Below are positions 26,212-35,570 of a stretch of DNA of 64,000 nucleotides, piece after piece. Under the pieces are notes generated by a model that had not been told where the DNA came from, ran no database searches, and saw nothing but the letters and a program-made list of their open reading frames with translations. The DNA is from Nitrospira moscoviensis (GTDB lineage Bacteria; Nitrospirota; Nitrospiria; Nitrospirales; Nitrospiraceae). The position numbers and the translations under genes were made by a program. Numbering within the stretch: the first letter of the stretch is position 1; every line of letters starts with the position of its first letter. The DNA is taken from contig NZ_CP011801.1 in NCBI RefSeq assembly GCF_001273775.1, forward strand, positions 4,525,486-4,589,485, read 5' to 3'.

Positions 26212-27939
26212 TTAAAAGCGAGACGCCGTTAACGCCACATCGGCATGCGCCCACGCCGACTTGAATCGCTCCTCCACCGCTTCGGCCTCGGCGGTCTTGC
26301 CCTGCGCACGGAGGCTTTGCGCCAGCCCGAACAACGCCCAGCCGTTGTGGCGATGGCGCTCGAGATCGGCCCGATACACCGCTTCGGCCTCGGCCGGCCG
26401 GCCGGCCATCAGCAGAGCCGCGCCGAGATAGTGCCGGATCGGCAGAGGCCAGTGGGGCGGCTCGGTATAGGGAAGCCCGTCTTCGAGTGCGATCGCTTCC
26501 TGAAACAGCGCGACGGCCTCGGCATACCGCTGCCGATGAGCGGCGAGGTCTCCGGCCAGGAGGCGCTCGGCGATCTTCAGCAGCGTGCGCGTCGTTTTCT
26601 GCTCCGGCGTCTTCTGCCGGCCCAGCCGCTTGGCGAGGGCGGCCAAGGCCGCATGCTCGCCTTCCGCGCCGGGCAGGCGCCCGGTCGCCGCCAGTGCGAG
26701 GCCTCGTCCAAGCCGCCACATGCCGTCAAACAGCGACAAGCCCTTGGCGGGAGGCGGCTCCCGCAGGAGGGCGTCCCACTGCCCGAACCGGATCAGCGAG
26801 TAGATCGGCGTGGTGAGATACGCTTCCCTCCACGGATCCTTGCGCGCATCCGCTTCGGAAATGGTCGCCGTGAGCTCGCGGGCCGCCTTGATAGTCTCGG
26901 CCTGCCGGCCTTCCATCAGCAGCGAGGCCCAGAGAAAATGCACATTGTGGTTGTAGTAGCCGGTGGGATAGACGCCCGTGAGGGTGCGGCCGGCGAGATA
27001 CTCCCGATCCACGTGCACCGCATGTTCGTTCCGCTCGGCCGCGTCGTGATACTGCCCCAGCCGGATATAGATGTGCGCCGGCATGTGGACCAGATGCCCG
27101 GCGCCCGGCATGAGGCTCGGCAGGCGCTGCGCACAGGGCAACGCGCGTTCCGGCGAGAGGGACGCTTCCACGGCGTGGATGTAGAAATGGCAGGCGCCGG
27201 GATGGTCAGGGTGCGAGGCTAGGACCGCTTCCAACGTGGCGACGATCTCCTCCGTCCCCGGCTTCGGCTTGCCGTCCGGCGTCCAGTAGTCCCACGGGCG
27301 CAGATCCATCAGCGCTTCCGCGAACAGGGTGCCGGCGTCGGGATCGTCGGGAAACCGGCGCCACAACGCCCGCATGGCGTCGGCGTACGCGCGGTCGAGC
27401 GCCGCCCGCGATCCGCCTTTGGCGCCGTACCGTTTCGCCAAGGCGTCGATATAGGCCTGCTCCGCATCGCTCGCCGCGCTACGGCGCGCCCTGGCCTTTT
27501 GCACCGCGTCCCGGGCGCGCCGCTCTGCCTGTTTGTCCGTCGCCTGGTTGATATTCGGCCCGAGCGCCAACGCGATGCCCCAATAGGGCATGGCGGCGGC
27601 CGGATCCAGCCGCGCCGCTTCCTCGAAGGCGCGGATCGCCTCTTCGTGATTGAACGCATAGACCAGACGCAGGCCTTGATCGAAATAGCGCTGCGTCTGT
27701 TCCGACGAGGTGGTGATCGCGTGATGCAGCGTGCCGAGGTTGTCGAACAATGGAACAGGCGCAGACCCTTCGGAGGGGGGCGCGGCGCCGGCGGCGAGGC
27801 AGAGTCCGCCGAGCCAGATGAAGCCGCCGCATGCCAACCGGATCAGTGCCCGGCCGATCGCGGGGCATGCGCGCAGGAAGCGGGAGACGGGGTACGGCAC
27901 GGGAGGCTGCTCACGAATTCGCTGGTCGCGGTCGCTCAC
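26212..27939 (-). CDS. Exported or membrane-anchored TPR protein
   Basis: The 575-residue product starts at GTG 27939, overlapping the stop of the upstream gene as GTGA. A hydrophobic segment (about 35-52) suggests export or anchoring. Tetratricopeptide repeats extend through the chain: YAFNHEEAIRAFEEAARLDPAAAMPYWG near the N-terminus, and RPAEAEAVYRADLERHRHNGWALFGLAQSLRAQGKTAEA at the C-terminus. The block GHLVHMPAHIYIRLGQYHDAAERNEHAV in the middle is typical of a conserved TPR family. Its biochemical role is unknown. Coupling to the coiled-coil gene suggests a shared function. Confidence 0.75.
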   Translation of the reverse strand: MSDRDQRIREQPPVPYPVSRFLRACPAIGRALIRLACGGFIWLGGLCLAAGAAPPSEGSAPVPLFDNLGTLHHAITTSSEQTQRYFDQGLRLVYAFNHEEAIRAFEEAARLDPAAAMPYWGIALALGPNINQATDKQAERRARDAVQKARARRSAASDAEQAYIDALAKRYGAKGGSRAALDRAYADAMRALWRRFPDDPDAGTLFAEALMDLRPWDYWTPDGKPKPGTEEIVATLEAVLASHPDHPGACHFYIHAVEASLSPERALPCAQRLPSLMPGAGHLVHMPAHIYIRLGQYHDAAERNEHAVHVDREYLAGRTLTGVYPTGYYNHNVHFLWASLLMEGRQAETIKAARELTATISEADARKDPWREAYLTTPIYSLIRFGQWDALLREPPPAKGLSLFDGMWRLGRGLALAATGRLPGAEGEHAALAALAKRLGRQKTPEQKTTRTLLKIAERLLAGDLAAHRQRYAEAVALFQEAIALEDGLPYTEPPHWPLPIRHYLGAALLMAGRPAEAEAVYRADLERHRHNGWALFGLAQSLRAQGKTAEAEAVEERFKSAWAHADVALTASRF

Positions 27940-28598
27940 AGACTGAGCGACGGCGTCGCCGGGGCGTCCTTGCGGCCGAGGGCCTTGTCTTTCACGCTCT
28001 GCTTCTCGCGGCCCGGCCGGTTCCGCTTGAGGGGAGCCGAGGCGACCCCGGTCGTCATGGCCGACAACGGGCCGCTTTCCATTTCCTTCCCCAAATACAG
28101 GAGCGCCTGTTGTTGCGAGAGGACCAGCGACTTGAGCTCATGGATTTGAGCCGACAGGCGGGCGATGTCTTGTTGCTGGGCGAGCAGGAAGGCGCGCAGC
28201 TCGGCCATCTCCTCCGGCTGTACGGCGGTCGCCGGCTGGGCCGATATCGGCGCCGGCGCGGGATCGATACGTAGCTGCGCCTCTTCGGGGAGCCGATCTC
28301 CGGCACAGGTCGCGCCGGTCGGTGATCGGTCGTCCACCGGAGCCCGGCCGGGCGCGTGTCCCGATTCTTCCGAACAGATCTCCAGCGACGGCGTCCGGTC
28401 TGCGGGCGTTGCCTGCGCCTTCCGTCCCCATCTGGTGAACGATGCAACGGCCTCCGCGAGCCCGCGAGCACAGGCCGCGCCTGATTCCAAAAGGACCTGC
28501 CCCAGGGACCGTTTCGACGGCCGGGCGGCGGACAGCTGCTCCGGCGTGGGAATGCGCCGGATGAGATTGATCGGTTCATCGCTGAATCGGCGGGACAT
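27936..28598 (-). CDS. Coiled-coil protein of unknown function
   Basis: The 220-residue product starts at ATG 28598 behind GGAGGAGAGG. The N-terminal half is basic and Pro/Arg-rich without recognisable domains (RRFSDEPINLIRRIPTPEQLS). A helical stretch (about 130-180; EEMAELRAFLLAQQQDIARL then IHELKSLVLSQQQALLYLG) has a heptad pattern typical of a coiled coil, followed by a basic tail. No signal peptide was seen. Its stop overlaps the start of the TPR gene by four bases. Confidence 0.6.
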   Translation of the reverse strand: MSRRFSDEPINLIRRIPTPEQLSAARPSKRSLGQVLLESGAACARGLAEAVASFTRWGRKAQATPADRTPSLEICSEESGHAPGRAPVDDRSPTGATCAGDRLPEEAQLRIDPAPAPISAQPATAVQPEEMAELRAFLLAQQQDIARLSAQIHELKSLVLSQQQALLYLGKEMESGPLSAMTTGVASAPLKRNRPGREKQSVKDKALGRKDAPATPSLSL

Positions 28599-28733
28599 AG
28601 ACCTCTCCTCCCTGCGGAAGACACAGGCGCAACCCCCAGTGGGCACGCGCAGAAACATCGTTTCTCTACTCCTGCCGTGAGCAAGAGTCAATGTTTTTCA
28701 TCGGATAGGCGGCGGCCGGCCGACGAGGACGGG

Positions 28734-30080
28734 CTAGAAACGGGTCGCGCTGGAAAAGTGAAACTCGGGCAAGGCCACGGCCGGCACCAGCATCTTGCCC
28801 GTCTCGGAGGTCACCGCTTCGAGCGGCACCGTCCAGGCGTCCAGGTGCTGGAATGCCCGTAAGGGACTCTCATGAAAGCGGAAGTTCTTCACCGCCGCGA
28901 CGATTTCACCTTTTTCGATCAGGAACGTCCCATCTCTGGTCATGCCGGTGAGCGTCAAATCGGTGGGATTCACCGTCCGGATGTACCAGAAATTGGTGAC
29001 GAGAATCGCGCGATCCGCCTGCTTGACGACGTCCTGCACGCGGTCGCGGGCGGCGCCCGCCACCGACAGCGACGGCGCCTCCAATGTCGGAATCGCCGTG
29101 AGGCGGTGCACGGCGGCGGTGTACCGGTCGTACGAGAGCTGCCGGAGCACGCCGCGGTCGATCCACACCGCCGCTTCGCTCGGCACACCCTCCGACGTAA
29201 AGCCGACGCCGAGTAGATCGGCGTGTCCGGGCAGGTTTTGCAGCGTCAGCCGCTCATCCACGATCCGCCGGCCGAGCTGCTGGGCAAAGGGACTGGTCCC
29301 CTTGTCGTAGGACTTGGCGTCCAGCGACCAGATGAGGCCGGTCCACAGCCCCGCCACGGCGGCCGGTTCGAGGATCACCGGATAACGGCCCGGCGCCAAG
29401 TCCCGCGGGTCGCGGCCGAGCTTGGCTTTATGGATCGCCGCCAATGTCCGCTCCTGAATGCGCAGATGATCGATGGACCGGTGGGCCGCCGCGCTCCATC
29501 CGGTCGCGTCGCCCGCTTGCACCGTCACGCTGAATCGGGCGTCGGTCCGTTCCTCGTAGGCGAAGAGCTGATTGCTCGCCGCGACGCCGACGGACGCCGT
29601 GGAGGATGCCACGATGCCGGCGGCCATCATGTTTTCCATCCGGCAATGGCCGATGGCCTCGTTGGCATATTCCAGCCGGCGCGCCGGGCCGGCGGCCGCC
29701 GTCTCGGGGCGCGCGGTCGGCCGCGCAGGAAACGCCGTCGGCGGGGGCGGCGGCAGGTATTCCGGATCTTCCGGGGACAAGCGGGCGATGCGCTCGGCGC
29801 GGGCCAAGGTCTCCTGGATCGATCCGGCGGTGAAGTCGGTCGTGCTGGCCGTGCCCCGCTTCCGCCCCAATGCGACCGTAATGCTCAGCGTGCCGCGTCG
29901 GGTGTTGACGTTTTGGATGATTTGATTGTTCGCAAACCGCGTGGTGCCGACGTGCTGGTCGTGCAGGGTCACGAGCGTGTCGTCGCCGCTCGACCGCGTG
30001 AGCACGAGATCGGCGAGGAAGGCGAATTCCTCCCGACCGGTCATCTTGGGCCACGCCTTGGCGGTCGCCACGCTCGTCAT
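28734..30080 (-). CDS. tldE: TldD/PmbA-family protein, TldE-type subunit
   Basis: The 448-residue product starts at ATG 30080, overlapping the stop of tldD by four bases. Family motifs include RFANNQIIQNVNTRRGTLSI near the N-terminus, then LLGVGFTSEGVPSEAAVWIDRGVLRQL and ILVTNFWYIRTVNPTDLTLTGMTRDGTFLIEKG near the C-terminus. The HExxxH zinc motif is absent, as in PmbA/TldE. TldD and TldE form a heterodimeric metalloprotease that degrades unfolded short peptides and matures microcin B17 and antidote CcdA in enterobacteria. The catalytic partner is encoded just upstream. Confidence 0.88.
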   Translation of the reverse strand: MTSVATAKAWPKMTGREEFAFLADLVLTRSSGDDTLVTLHDQHVGTTRFANNQIIQNVNTRRGTLSITVALGRKRGTASTTDFTAGSIQETLARAERIARLSPEDPEYLPPPPPTAFPARPTARPETAAAGPARRLEYANEAIGHCRMENMMAAGIVASSTASVGVAASNQLFAYEERTDARFSVTVQAGDATGWSAAAHRSIDHLRIQERTLAAIHKAKLGRDPRDLAPGRYPVILEPAAVAGLWTGLIWSLDAKSYDKGTSPFAQQLGRRIVDERLTLQNLPGHADLLGVGFTSEGVPSEAAVWIDRGVLRQLSYDRYTAAVHRLTAIPTLEAPSLSVAGAARDRVQDVVKQADRAILVTNFWYIRTVNPTDLTLTGMTRDGTFLIEKGEIVAAVKNFRFHESPLRAFQHLDAWTVPLEAVTSETGKMLVPAVALPEFHFSSATRF

Positions 30081-31531
30081 CGGCCCTCGCCTTGCATGAC
30101 GCGGACGTTTCGGAACCGCGCATGGGCGGCCGGATGGGACATCCAGCCGGCTTGCCCCGGCTGGCCCTTGCCGCACGTGATGAAGCCGTAGCGCCGCCGG
30201 TAGCTGCGATCGGCCACGCCGTCGCAGCTGTTCCAGAACTCCGGCGTGATCCCGTGATAAATGACGTCGCGGAGCATGTGAGTGCGTTTGCCGCGCTCGA
30301 TCAGCCAGAACGCGTCGCCGCCGAACTGAAAGTTGTAGCGCCGCTGGTCGATGCTGTAGGACCCATGGCCTTCGATGTAAATGCCGCGCTCCACGTCGCC
30401 GATGAGTTCCTCGAGGGTCGCGGAGCCGGGCTCCAGGCCGATGTTGGCGATGCGGACGATCGGGACCGACCCCCAGCCGTCGGTGCGATTGGACCCGCGC
30501 GAGCGCGCCTCGCCGATCTTCGGCGCGACTTCACGGTTGGTGCAGTAGCCGACGAAGATCCCGTCCCGGACGATGTCCCACTTCTGGCAGGCCACGCCGT
30601 CGTCGTCATAGCCGGTCGCCGCCAGTGTCTCCGGTTCCGTATTGTCGGCGACGAGATTGACATGCGGCGAGCCGTAACGGAAGTGGCCTCGCTTGTCGGG
30701 CGTCAGAAAACTGGTGCCGGCGTAATTCGCTTCGTAGCCCAACGCACGGTCGAGCTCGCTCGGGTGGCCGCAGGACTCGTGCATGGTGAGCGACAGATGC
30801 TCCGGGTCGAGCACCAGATCGTACAGACCGGGCGTCACCAGCGGCGCGCGGACCTTCTCCATCGCCTCCTCGGCGACGCGGGCCGCTTCGCGGAGGAAAT
30901 CGGCGGACTCGATCAATTCATACCCGGTGCGCAAGTGCGGCGTGTTGAAGCTCCGCGACGCAAACCGGCCCTCGTGGAGCGCCGTCGCCGTGCACTCGCC
31001 GTGACCCGCCAGCAGATCGAATTCCAGACGGCTGCCTTCCGTCGACACGAAAAGTTTCCGGTCGCGCCGCGCCCACAGTGTCGCGCTGCTGCGTGCGATG
31101 CCCGCCTGCCGATGCAGCGCTTCCATCGTGCTGAGCAGCAGATCCGCTTTTTTCTCCAGCGGCACGCTGAACGGATCGATGCGGTAGGCCGTGACGACCC
31201 GGTCGCGATGGACCGGCTCCTCGGCCAACCGCACTTTTTCGATGACCACCGACGCCGAGCCCTTCGCGATCTCGACGGCCAAGTCGGCGACCCGCGGCAC
31301 TTCTTCCAGCGAAAGGATGGAACTGGCGGCGAATCCCCATCCGCCGTGGTAGAGCACCCGAACCCCGAACCCCACATCTTCCGCATCGCGAACGGACGCG
31401 ATGCGCCGGTCTTCGCCGCAGACCGTCTGCGTGGAGCCGTGCTGAATCCGGATGTCGCCGTACTCGGCGCCCGACGCGGCGATGCGCGTGAGCGCGAGTT
31501 CGGCGTATTCATCCCAAGAAGGAGCCGTCAT
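30077..31531 (-). CDS. tldD: TldD-type metalloprotease subunit
   Basis: The 484-residue product starts at ATG 31531; the frame extends further but without support. The zinc-binding HESCGH (His251, Glu252, His256; HExxxH) is present, followed by YEANYAGTSFLTPDKRG, EARSRGSNRTDGWGSVPIVRIANIGLEPG and GSYSIDQRRYNFQFGGDAFWLI. This is the active subunit of the TldD/E protease. It is encoded first and overlaps tldE as ATGA, so equal stoichiometry is expected. Confidence 0.9.
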   Translation of the reverse strand: MTAPSWDEYAELALTRIAASGAEYGDIRIQHGSTQTVCGEDRRIASVRDAEDVGFGVRVLYHGGWGFAASSILSLEEVPRVADLAVEIAKGSASVVIEKVRLAEEPVHRDRVVTAYRIDPFSVPLEKKADLLLSTMEALHRQAGIARSSATLWARRDRKLFVSTEGSRLEFDLLAGHGECTATALHEGRFASRSFNTPHLRTGYELIESADFLREAARVAEEAMEKVRAPLVTPGLYDLVLDPEHLSLTMHESCGHPSELDRALGYEANYAGTSFLTPDKRGHFRYGSPHVNLVADNTEPETLAATGYDDDGVACQKWDIVRDGIFVGYCTNREVAPKIGEARSRGSNRTDGWGSVPIVRIANIGLEPGSATLEELIGDVERGIYIEGHGSYSIDQRRYNFQFGGDAFWLIERGKRTHMLRDVIYHGITPEFWNSCDGVADRSYRRRYGFITCGKGQPGQAGWMSHPAAHARFRNVRVMQGEGR

Positions 31532-31625
31532 CGTGTCGCGAAGTGATGGTAAGACCGACTGTCGAGTGACGTTAGTATAACAGGACGGGAGGCGGAACGG
31601 AGAGGGCAGCGAGCGAATGCGTCGC

Positions 31626-32303
31626 CTAAAACAATCCGGCGATGCCGGTGGAGATCTTCTCTTGAATGATCGGTGTCGCTTCCGGAATGTCCAAATCCTT
31701 CTGCCGCACGTGACCGACCATCCGCATCTGTTGCACCTTCGCGCCGCTCGACACGGAGGTTCCCGCCGGCTGACCGATCGCCTTGCCCAGTTTCCGATCG
31801 GTGATTTGCACGTCGGCGACACACAGATAGGTCACGCCTTCTTCCCTCGCGGGCGGCTGCATGCCGGGAAAGCCCATGCCGCCCATCCCCCGCATGCCGC
31901 TCATCTGCCGCATCAGCGCGCTCATGTCCGGCATGCCGGCCATGGGGTCGTCCGCCGGGGCCATCGGGGTTCCGCCGCTGCTGATGCCGGCGCCGGGACC
32001 GGCCTTCGCCACGCTTTCCGGCGTGACATCCTCTGCGGCCTTGTGGCAGTAGATCACCTTGGCTTGAATCCAATAGTTCGCCTGTTCCGGATCGCTCTTC
32101 AGTTGATAGCCTTTGGCGGTCAGCTTGGGCTCGATGCCGGTGAGCGACACTTGCTGGTTCTCGGAGGCATTGCGCAATTGGAGATAGGCCGTGCGATTCG
32201 TATTGGGATCGAGGAAGACGGTGTTGCTGTTCATGAGCCCCGAGCGGATGACATTGGAACAGCCGGTGACCAGCAGGAGCAGGAGCAACAGAAATAGATT
32301 CAT
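31626..32303 (-). CDS. TraT-like lipoprotein, first of a tandem pair
   Basis: The 225-residue product starts at ATG 32303, overlapping the stop of the upstream paralogue as TGATG (a TTG at 32306 is an alternative). A lipoprotein signal ends LLVTGC. The body follows the TraT complement-resistance pattern (LMNSNTVFLDPNTNRTAYLQLRNASENQ, GYQLKSDPEQANYWIQAKVIYC, VADVQIT). A Gly/Met-rich insert (MGGMGFPGM region) interrupts the usual glycine-zipper segment. TraT proteins are outer-membrane lipoproteins giving surface exclusion and serum resistance on plasmids. A chromosomal copy probably has an envelope role. Confidence 0.75.
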   Translation of the reverse strand: MNLFLLLLLLLVTGCSNVIRSGLMNSNTVFLDPNTNRTAYLQLRNASENQQVSLTGIEPKLTAKGYQLKSDPEQANYWIQAKVIYCHKAAEDVTPESVAKAGPGAGISSGGTPMAPADDPMAGMPDMSALMRQMSGMRGMGGMGFPGMQPPAREEGVTYLCVADVQITDRKLGKAIGQPAGTSVSSGAKVQQMRMVGHVRQKDLDIPEATPIIQEKISTGIAGLF

Positions 32304-33013
32304 CAAAAGTTTCCTGCCACCGCCGCGCTGAGCTTCTGTTGCAGCAACGGCGTCGCTTCCTTCTCGTTCAGCTTCTTCTGATGCACGTCGGCAGCCAGTC
32401 TCGTCTGATACACGCCGGCTTGCTGCCCCGTTCCTGTCTTCATCCCGGCTGGAACGGGGGAGACGGCCTGTTCGGTGATTTGCACGTCGGCCACGCAGGC
32501 ATAGTTCACGTCGTCCGGCATCTTGGGCCCGGACGACGAGCTGAACAGGCTCCCGACGGCGCTGCCGATCCCTTCGATCGCGCTCAAGCCCATGGAAGCA
32601 GCCGCTCCCGCCATGGCGCCCTGTGGTCCCGCCATGCTCGCCATGCCGGATAAACTCTGAAGTCCCCCCATCATCGATGAGCCGAATCCGCCCCCGTACC
32701 CGCTCGCCACGATGCTTTCAACCGGCATCTCCGGTTTCGTGATGTTGCAATACACGATGTTGGCCAGCACGACGTAATGCGCGGCGGCGGGATCCTCGAC
32801 AATCTGATAGCCCTTGGCGATCAATCGCGCTCCCAAATCGTGGAACGAGACGTCTTGGTTGTCGGACGAGTTCCGGGTCTGGATGAACACGGTCTTCTGG
32901 TTGCTGGGCGGCAGGAAAAACGTGTTGCTCGTGATGAGATCCGTGTCTTTGATATTGCCGGCGTACGCCGTCAGCGGAAGGCTGAGGAGCAAGGACAAGA
33001 CTGCAGCGCGCAT
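32303..33013 (-). CDS. TraT-like protein, second of a tandem pair
   Basis: The 236-residue product starts at ATG 33013. It has a signal peptide (about 1-19, ending TAYAG) but no lipobox Cys, unlike its neighbour. Alignable blocks with the downstream paralogue are DTDLITSNTFFLPPSNQKTVFIQTRNSSDNQ, GYQIVEDPAAAHYVVLANIVYC, VNYACVADVQITEQAV and KLNEKEATPLLQQKLSAAVAGNF. A Gly/Met/Ala-rich central segment (about 108-160) is likely the membrane-interacting glycine zipper. The stop overlaps the paralogue's start, so both are translated from one message. Confidence 0.75.
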   Translation of the reverse strand: MRAAVLSLLLSLPLTAYAGNIKDTDLITSNTFFLPPSNQKTVFIQTRNSSDNQDVSFHDLGARLIAKGYQIVEDPAAAHYVVLANIVYCNITKPEMPVESIVASGYGGGFGSSMMGGLQSLSGMASMAGPQGAMAGAAASMGLSAIEGIGSAVGSLFSSSSGPKMPDDVNYACVADVQITEQAVSPVPAGMKTGTGQQAGVYQTRLAADVHQKKLNEKEATPLLQQKLSAAVAGNF

Positions 33014-33155
33014 CGTGGCCTCGCAAGCGGGACGGATTGTAGGCGACGACGACTGAAATAGCAACGGGCCGCTTCATAGCGGATGTTGGCAAACTATTTG
33101 GGACCTGCGGGAAAGCAGGACGGTGGAGGGTCTGAGACCTTTCCTGGAAGAGCCC

Positions 33156-33276
33156 GCTGGCTGTTCAAAAAGGCCTCATTCTCACCCGCCCACCCCGGCG
33201 CGCCAAGACGCGCCGCTCCGCATTTAGGCCTTGAGCGACGCGAGAACGCCGCGGGCGGCCTTTTTCAACAGCCTGC
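33156..33276. repeat. 121-bp inverted-repeat (MITE/REP-like) element
   Basis: In the 349-base gap 33014-33362 the only structured part is this element. Left arm 33156-33175 and right arm 33257-33276 are inverted copies, 18 of 20 positions matching (core CTGTTCAAAAAGGCC against GGCCTTTTTCAACAG). The interior has further partial complementarity, so the transcript could fold into one long hairpin. It has no open frame. From memory, similar TTTTTCAACAGCCTGC motifs recur between genes in Nitrospira-type genomes, which would fit a mobile or REP element. That recurrence cannot be tested here. Confidence 0.6.
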
Positions 33277-33362
33277 TAGACGGTGATTGAAGAATCCAGA
33301 TCGGTCGGCTAGCATGGCGGCCGTTCAGCCGCCTTGGGTGTCCCGCGAGGGAGGGGCCACCG

Positions 33363-35540
33363 ATGCCATGCCGCACGCTCGTCGTCCTCTTTGTCCTGTG
33401 CCTCGCGTCAAGTTGTGGAGGCGACAAGCACCTGCCTTCGTCGAATCCGCCGGAGTACGATCCGAAGAAGGTCTACACCGGACCGGCTACGCCTCCCAGC
33501 GGCCCCCAGGCTGCGTCGATTGCCGAATCGATTGAACCGGGCCCACCGCCAATCCAATTACCTCCGCTCGAACCGGGGCCGAATGAAAAGGGTGCGTGGA
33601 AGACGGTGCCGGTCAAGCCGGAGTCGCTGCGAGTATTCAAAGGCGTCAAAGGCCCCTGTGAGGTCCTGTTGAGCCTCGTCCAAGGCCTCGGCAGCGGACA
33701 ACTCTTTGCCGGCCCCGAAGGACAGGCGCTCAAGCAATCGCTGGGGTCACGGGCCGAGTCTGTTGCACGATCATTGGACCGGCAGTTGTTTGACAACTTC
33801 AAAGCACAGCTCGGCCCGAATGTCGCCGATTGTCCCTCGCCGGTGCCCGCGCGAAAGAGCAGCCTCGATGAGCCCATTCGCACACCGAGCCTTCTATTGG
33901 CCGGAGGACCATCCCAGGGGTCCTTTCAACTGGCGCAGGCAACGGCGCCGGGAGGAGAACGGGAGGGGTATACCGTCACGAAGGGCCAAGTAAACATGCC
34001 CATCCCTCCCGATGCGGTCGGCAGGAAAGTCCGGGAGTGGAGGGTCGAGGAAGGCGCTACGCCGGAAACAGCCGGCGACCGCAAGGGCTTCTCGCTCATC
34101 AATGGCGGCTATGCCAAGAAATGCCCCGCACCGGGCAAAGAAGGCGCCTACATTGTCGAAGGAGACTATGAATTTTCGCTGATCGTGGACCAGACGATCA
34201 ACTATTCCAATACCGTTCGAACGGAGTACAACGCCCGAAGCATTCATGCCACTTTAAAAGGCCGCGTCGACGATGATGCCATGCTGCAATACGTCGACCT
34301 CGATGCGGCACTCGTGATCGCGCGTGGAGGAACGAATAGGCCGACCTCATTTGCGCATCAGCGCCAGCATGTCCGGTTCGTGCCCGATCGGCGGGCGGGG
34401 GGCATGCCGTCGGAGTTTTCCAATTGGTCGGTCTCGGAATGGGACTCTGCGCTGGCGGGTGAGGCGCAAAGTGACGCCATGAACACATTGCTGTTGGCCG
34501 TGACGATATTCTCGGGCCCGTTCTACCTGGCTGCGGAAGGGGAATGGACCACAGCCAATACTTGTGTCGAAATCATCTTCACCCCACCCACCAAAACCAA
34601 AAAGTTCGTCCCAAACGAATCAACGCCGGTGAAGACGGAACTGCGGACCAAAAAGGAGCAGGCGTTCGTTCCGGCGAAATTCCAGGCGGCGAAAGAGCGG
34701 CCCAGGGAAGGCAACGGTCGCGTGTCGCCGAGGGAGGATGAGTCGCAGCTCAATAGACCCGCGACGTTTACCTACCAGGCTCCGGCAACGAAAGTTCAGC
34801 ACAGTGGATTCCGGGTCAGCGCCAAATCCCGCGCAGGCGTCGCGGAAGCGAAGGACGGAGAATGGGAATTGGCTCCTTCTGCTTATGTCCTTGAATTCAA
34901 GTCGCACATCGTTCAGGAGCCGATGAATTTCATGCATCCCCAATTCGGCATGCAATTGAGTTCGAACGGGTTCGATGCCCATGTCGAGGCCACCGTCCCG
35001 CTCCGGCGCAGGGAGGACGACGGCCAATGGGTGGGGGAAGGGGTCATGCGCTACGAGACTCGCACCACGACTCAGCCGGCTCAGTGCGAAATCCGCATCC
35101 AGGGCACCGGCACCACCACCTTTCATGTGAACGGAGGCTCGATCAGCCTCGACCCCGAGCCGTTTGCCGTGAAACTCATTATTCTTCCCGGGCAAACGGA
35201 GGAAGTGGCCGAGACCCATTGTACGAGCGGCAGTACACCGCCAAAGTTGAGGGAGTTGCTTGAGTCGCAAGGGGTCCAAGGCGGTGACGCGCATGTCGCT
35301 TCAAAAGGCGGGGGATGGCGCGCGGCGTTCAACGTGACGCGCTTCAAGACATTCATATGGACGCAAGGCCGGCAAGGCTACGAGATCGGAGGCTGGACTC
35401 CGGTGGCCAATTCCGATGTCGTGGCCAAAAAGAGGATGAAAGCCAACTGCGGCATGGTCATGAGCAGGTGCCAAGAAGAGACGACGCTCATCTTGAAACT
35501 GGCGGATGAGCCCGATGCCGCCGCATCCCCGCCGAAATAA
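33363..35540 (+). CDS. Large exported protein of unknown function
   Basis: The 725-residue product starts at ATG 33363 behind GGGAGGGG. It has a signal with a possible lipobox (LASSC at about residue 18, weak because -3 is Ala). A Pro-rich segment (about 30-75) precedes mixed alpha/beta sequence with a YIVEGDYEFSLIVDQTINYSNTVRTEYNARSI region, an Arg/Lys/Glu-rich linker (about 420-470), and beta-rich C-terminal sequence ending with Cys pairs (NCGMVMSRC). I recognise no family. It is preceded by an inverted-repeat element and followed by the convergent hpnR. Confidence 0.7.
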   Translation: MPCRTLVVLFVLCLASSCGGDKHLPSSNPPEYDPKKVYTGPATPPSGPQAASIAESIEPGPPPIQLPPLEPGPNEKGAWKTVPVKPESLRVFKGVKGPCEVLLSLVQGLGSGQLFAGPEGQALKQSLGSRAESVARSLDRQLFDNFKAQLGPNVADCPSPVPARKSSLDEPIRTPSLLLAGGPSQGSFQLAQATAPGGEREGYTVTKGQVNMPIPPDAVGRKVREWRVEEGATPETAGDRKGFSLINGGYAKKCPAPGKEGAYIVEGDYEFSLIVDQTINYSNTVRTEYNARSIHATLKGRVDDDAMLQYVDLDAALVIARGGTNRPTSFAHQRQHVRFVPDRRAGGMPSEFSNWSVSEWDSALAGEAQSDAMNTLLLAVTIFSGPFYLAAEGEWTTANTCVEIIFTPPTKTKKFVPNESTPVKTELRTKKEQAFVPAKFQAAKERPREGNGRVSPREDESQLNRPATFTYQAPATKVQHSGFRVSAKSRAGVAEAKDGEWELAPSAYVLEFKSHIVQEPMNFMHPQFGMQLSSNGFDAHVEATVPLRRREDDGQWVGEGVMRYETRTTTQPAQCEIRIQGTGTTTFHVNGGSISLDPEPFAVKLIILPGQTEEVAETHCTSGSTPPKLRELLESQGVQGGDAHVASKGGGWRAAFNVTRFKTFIWTQGRQGYEIGGWTPVANSDVVAKKRMKANCGMVMSRCQEETTLILKLADEPDAAASPPK

Positions 35541-35570
35541 GGCGCCCCGAGCGTTTCAAGACCGGTCGCG

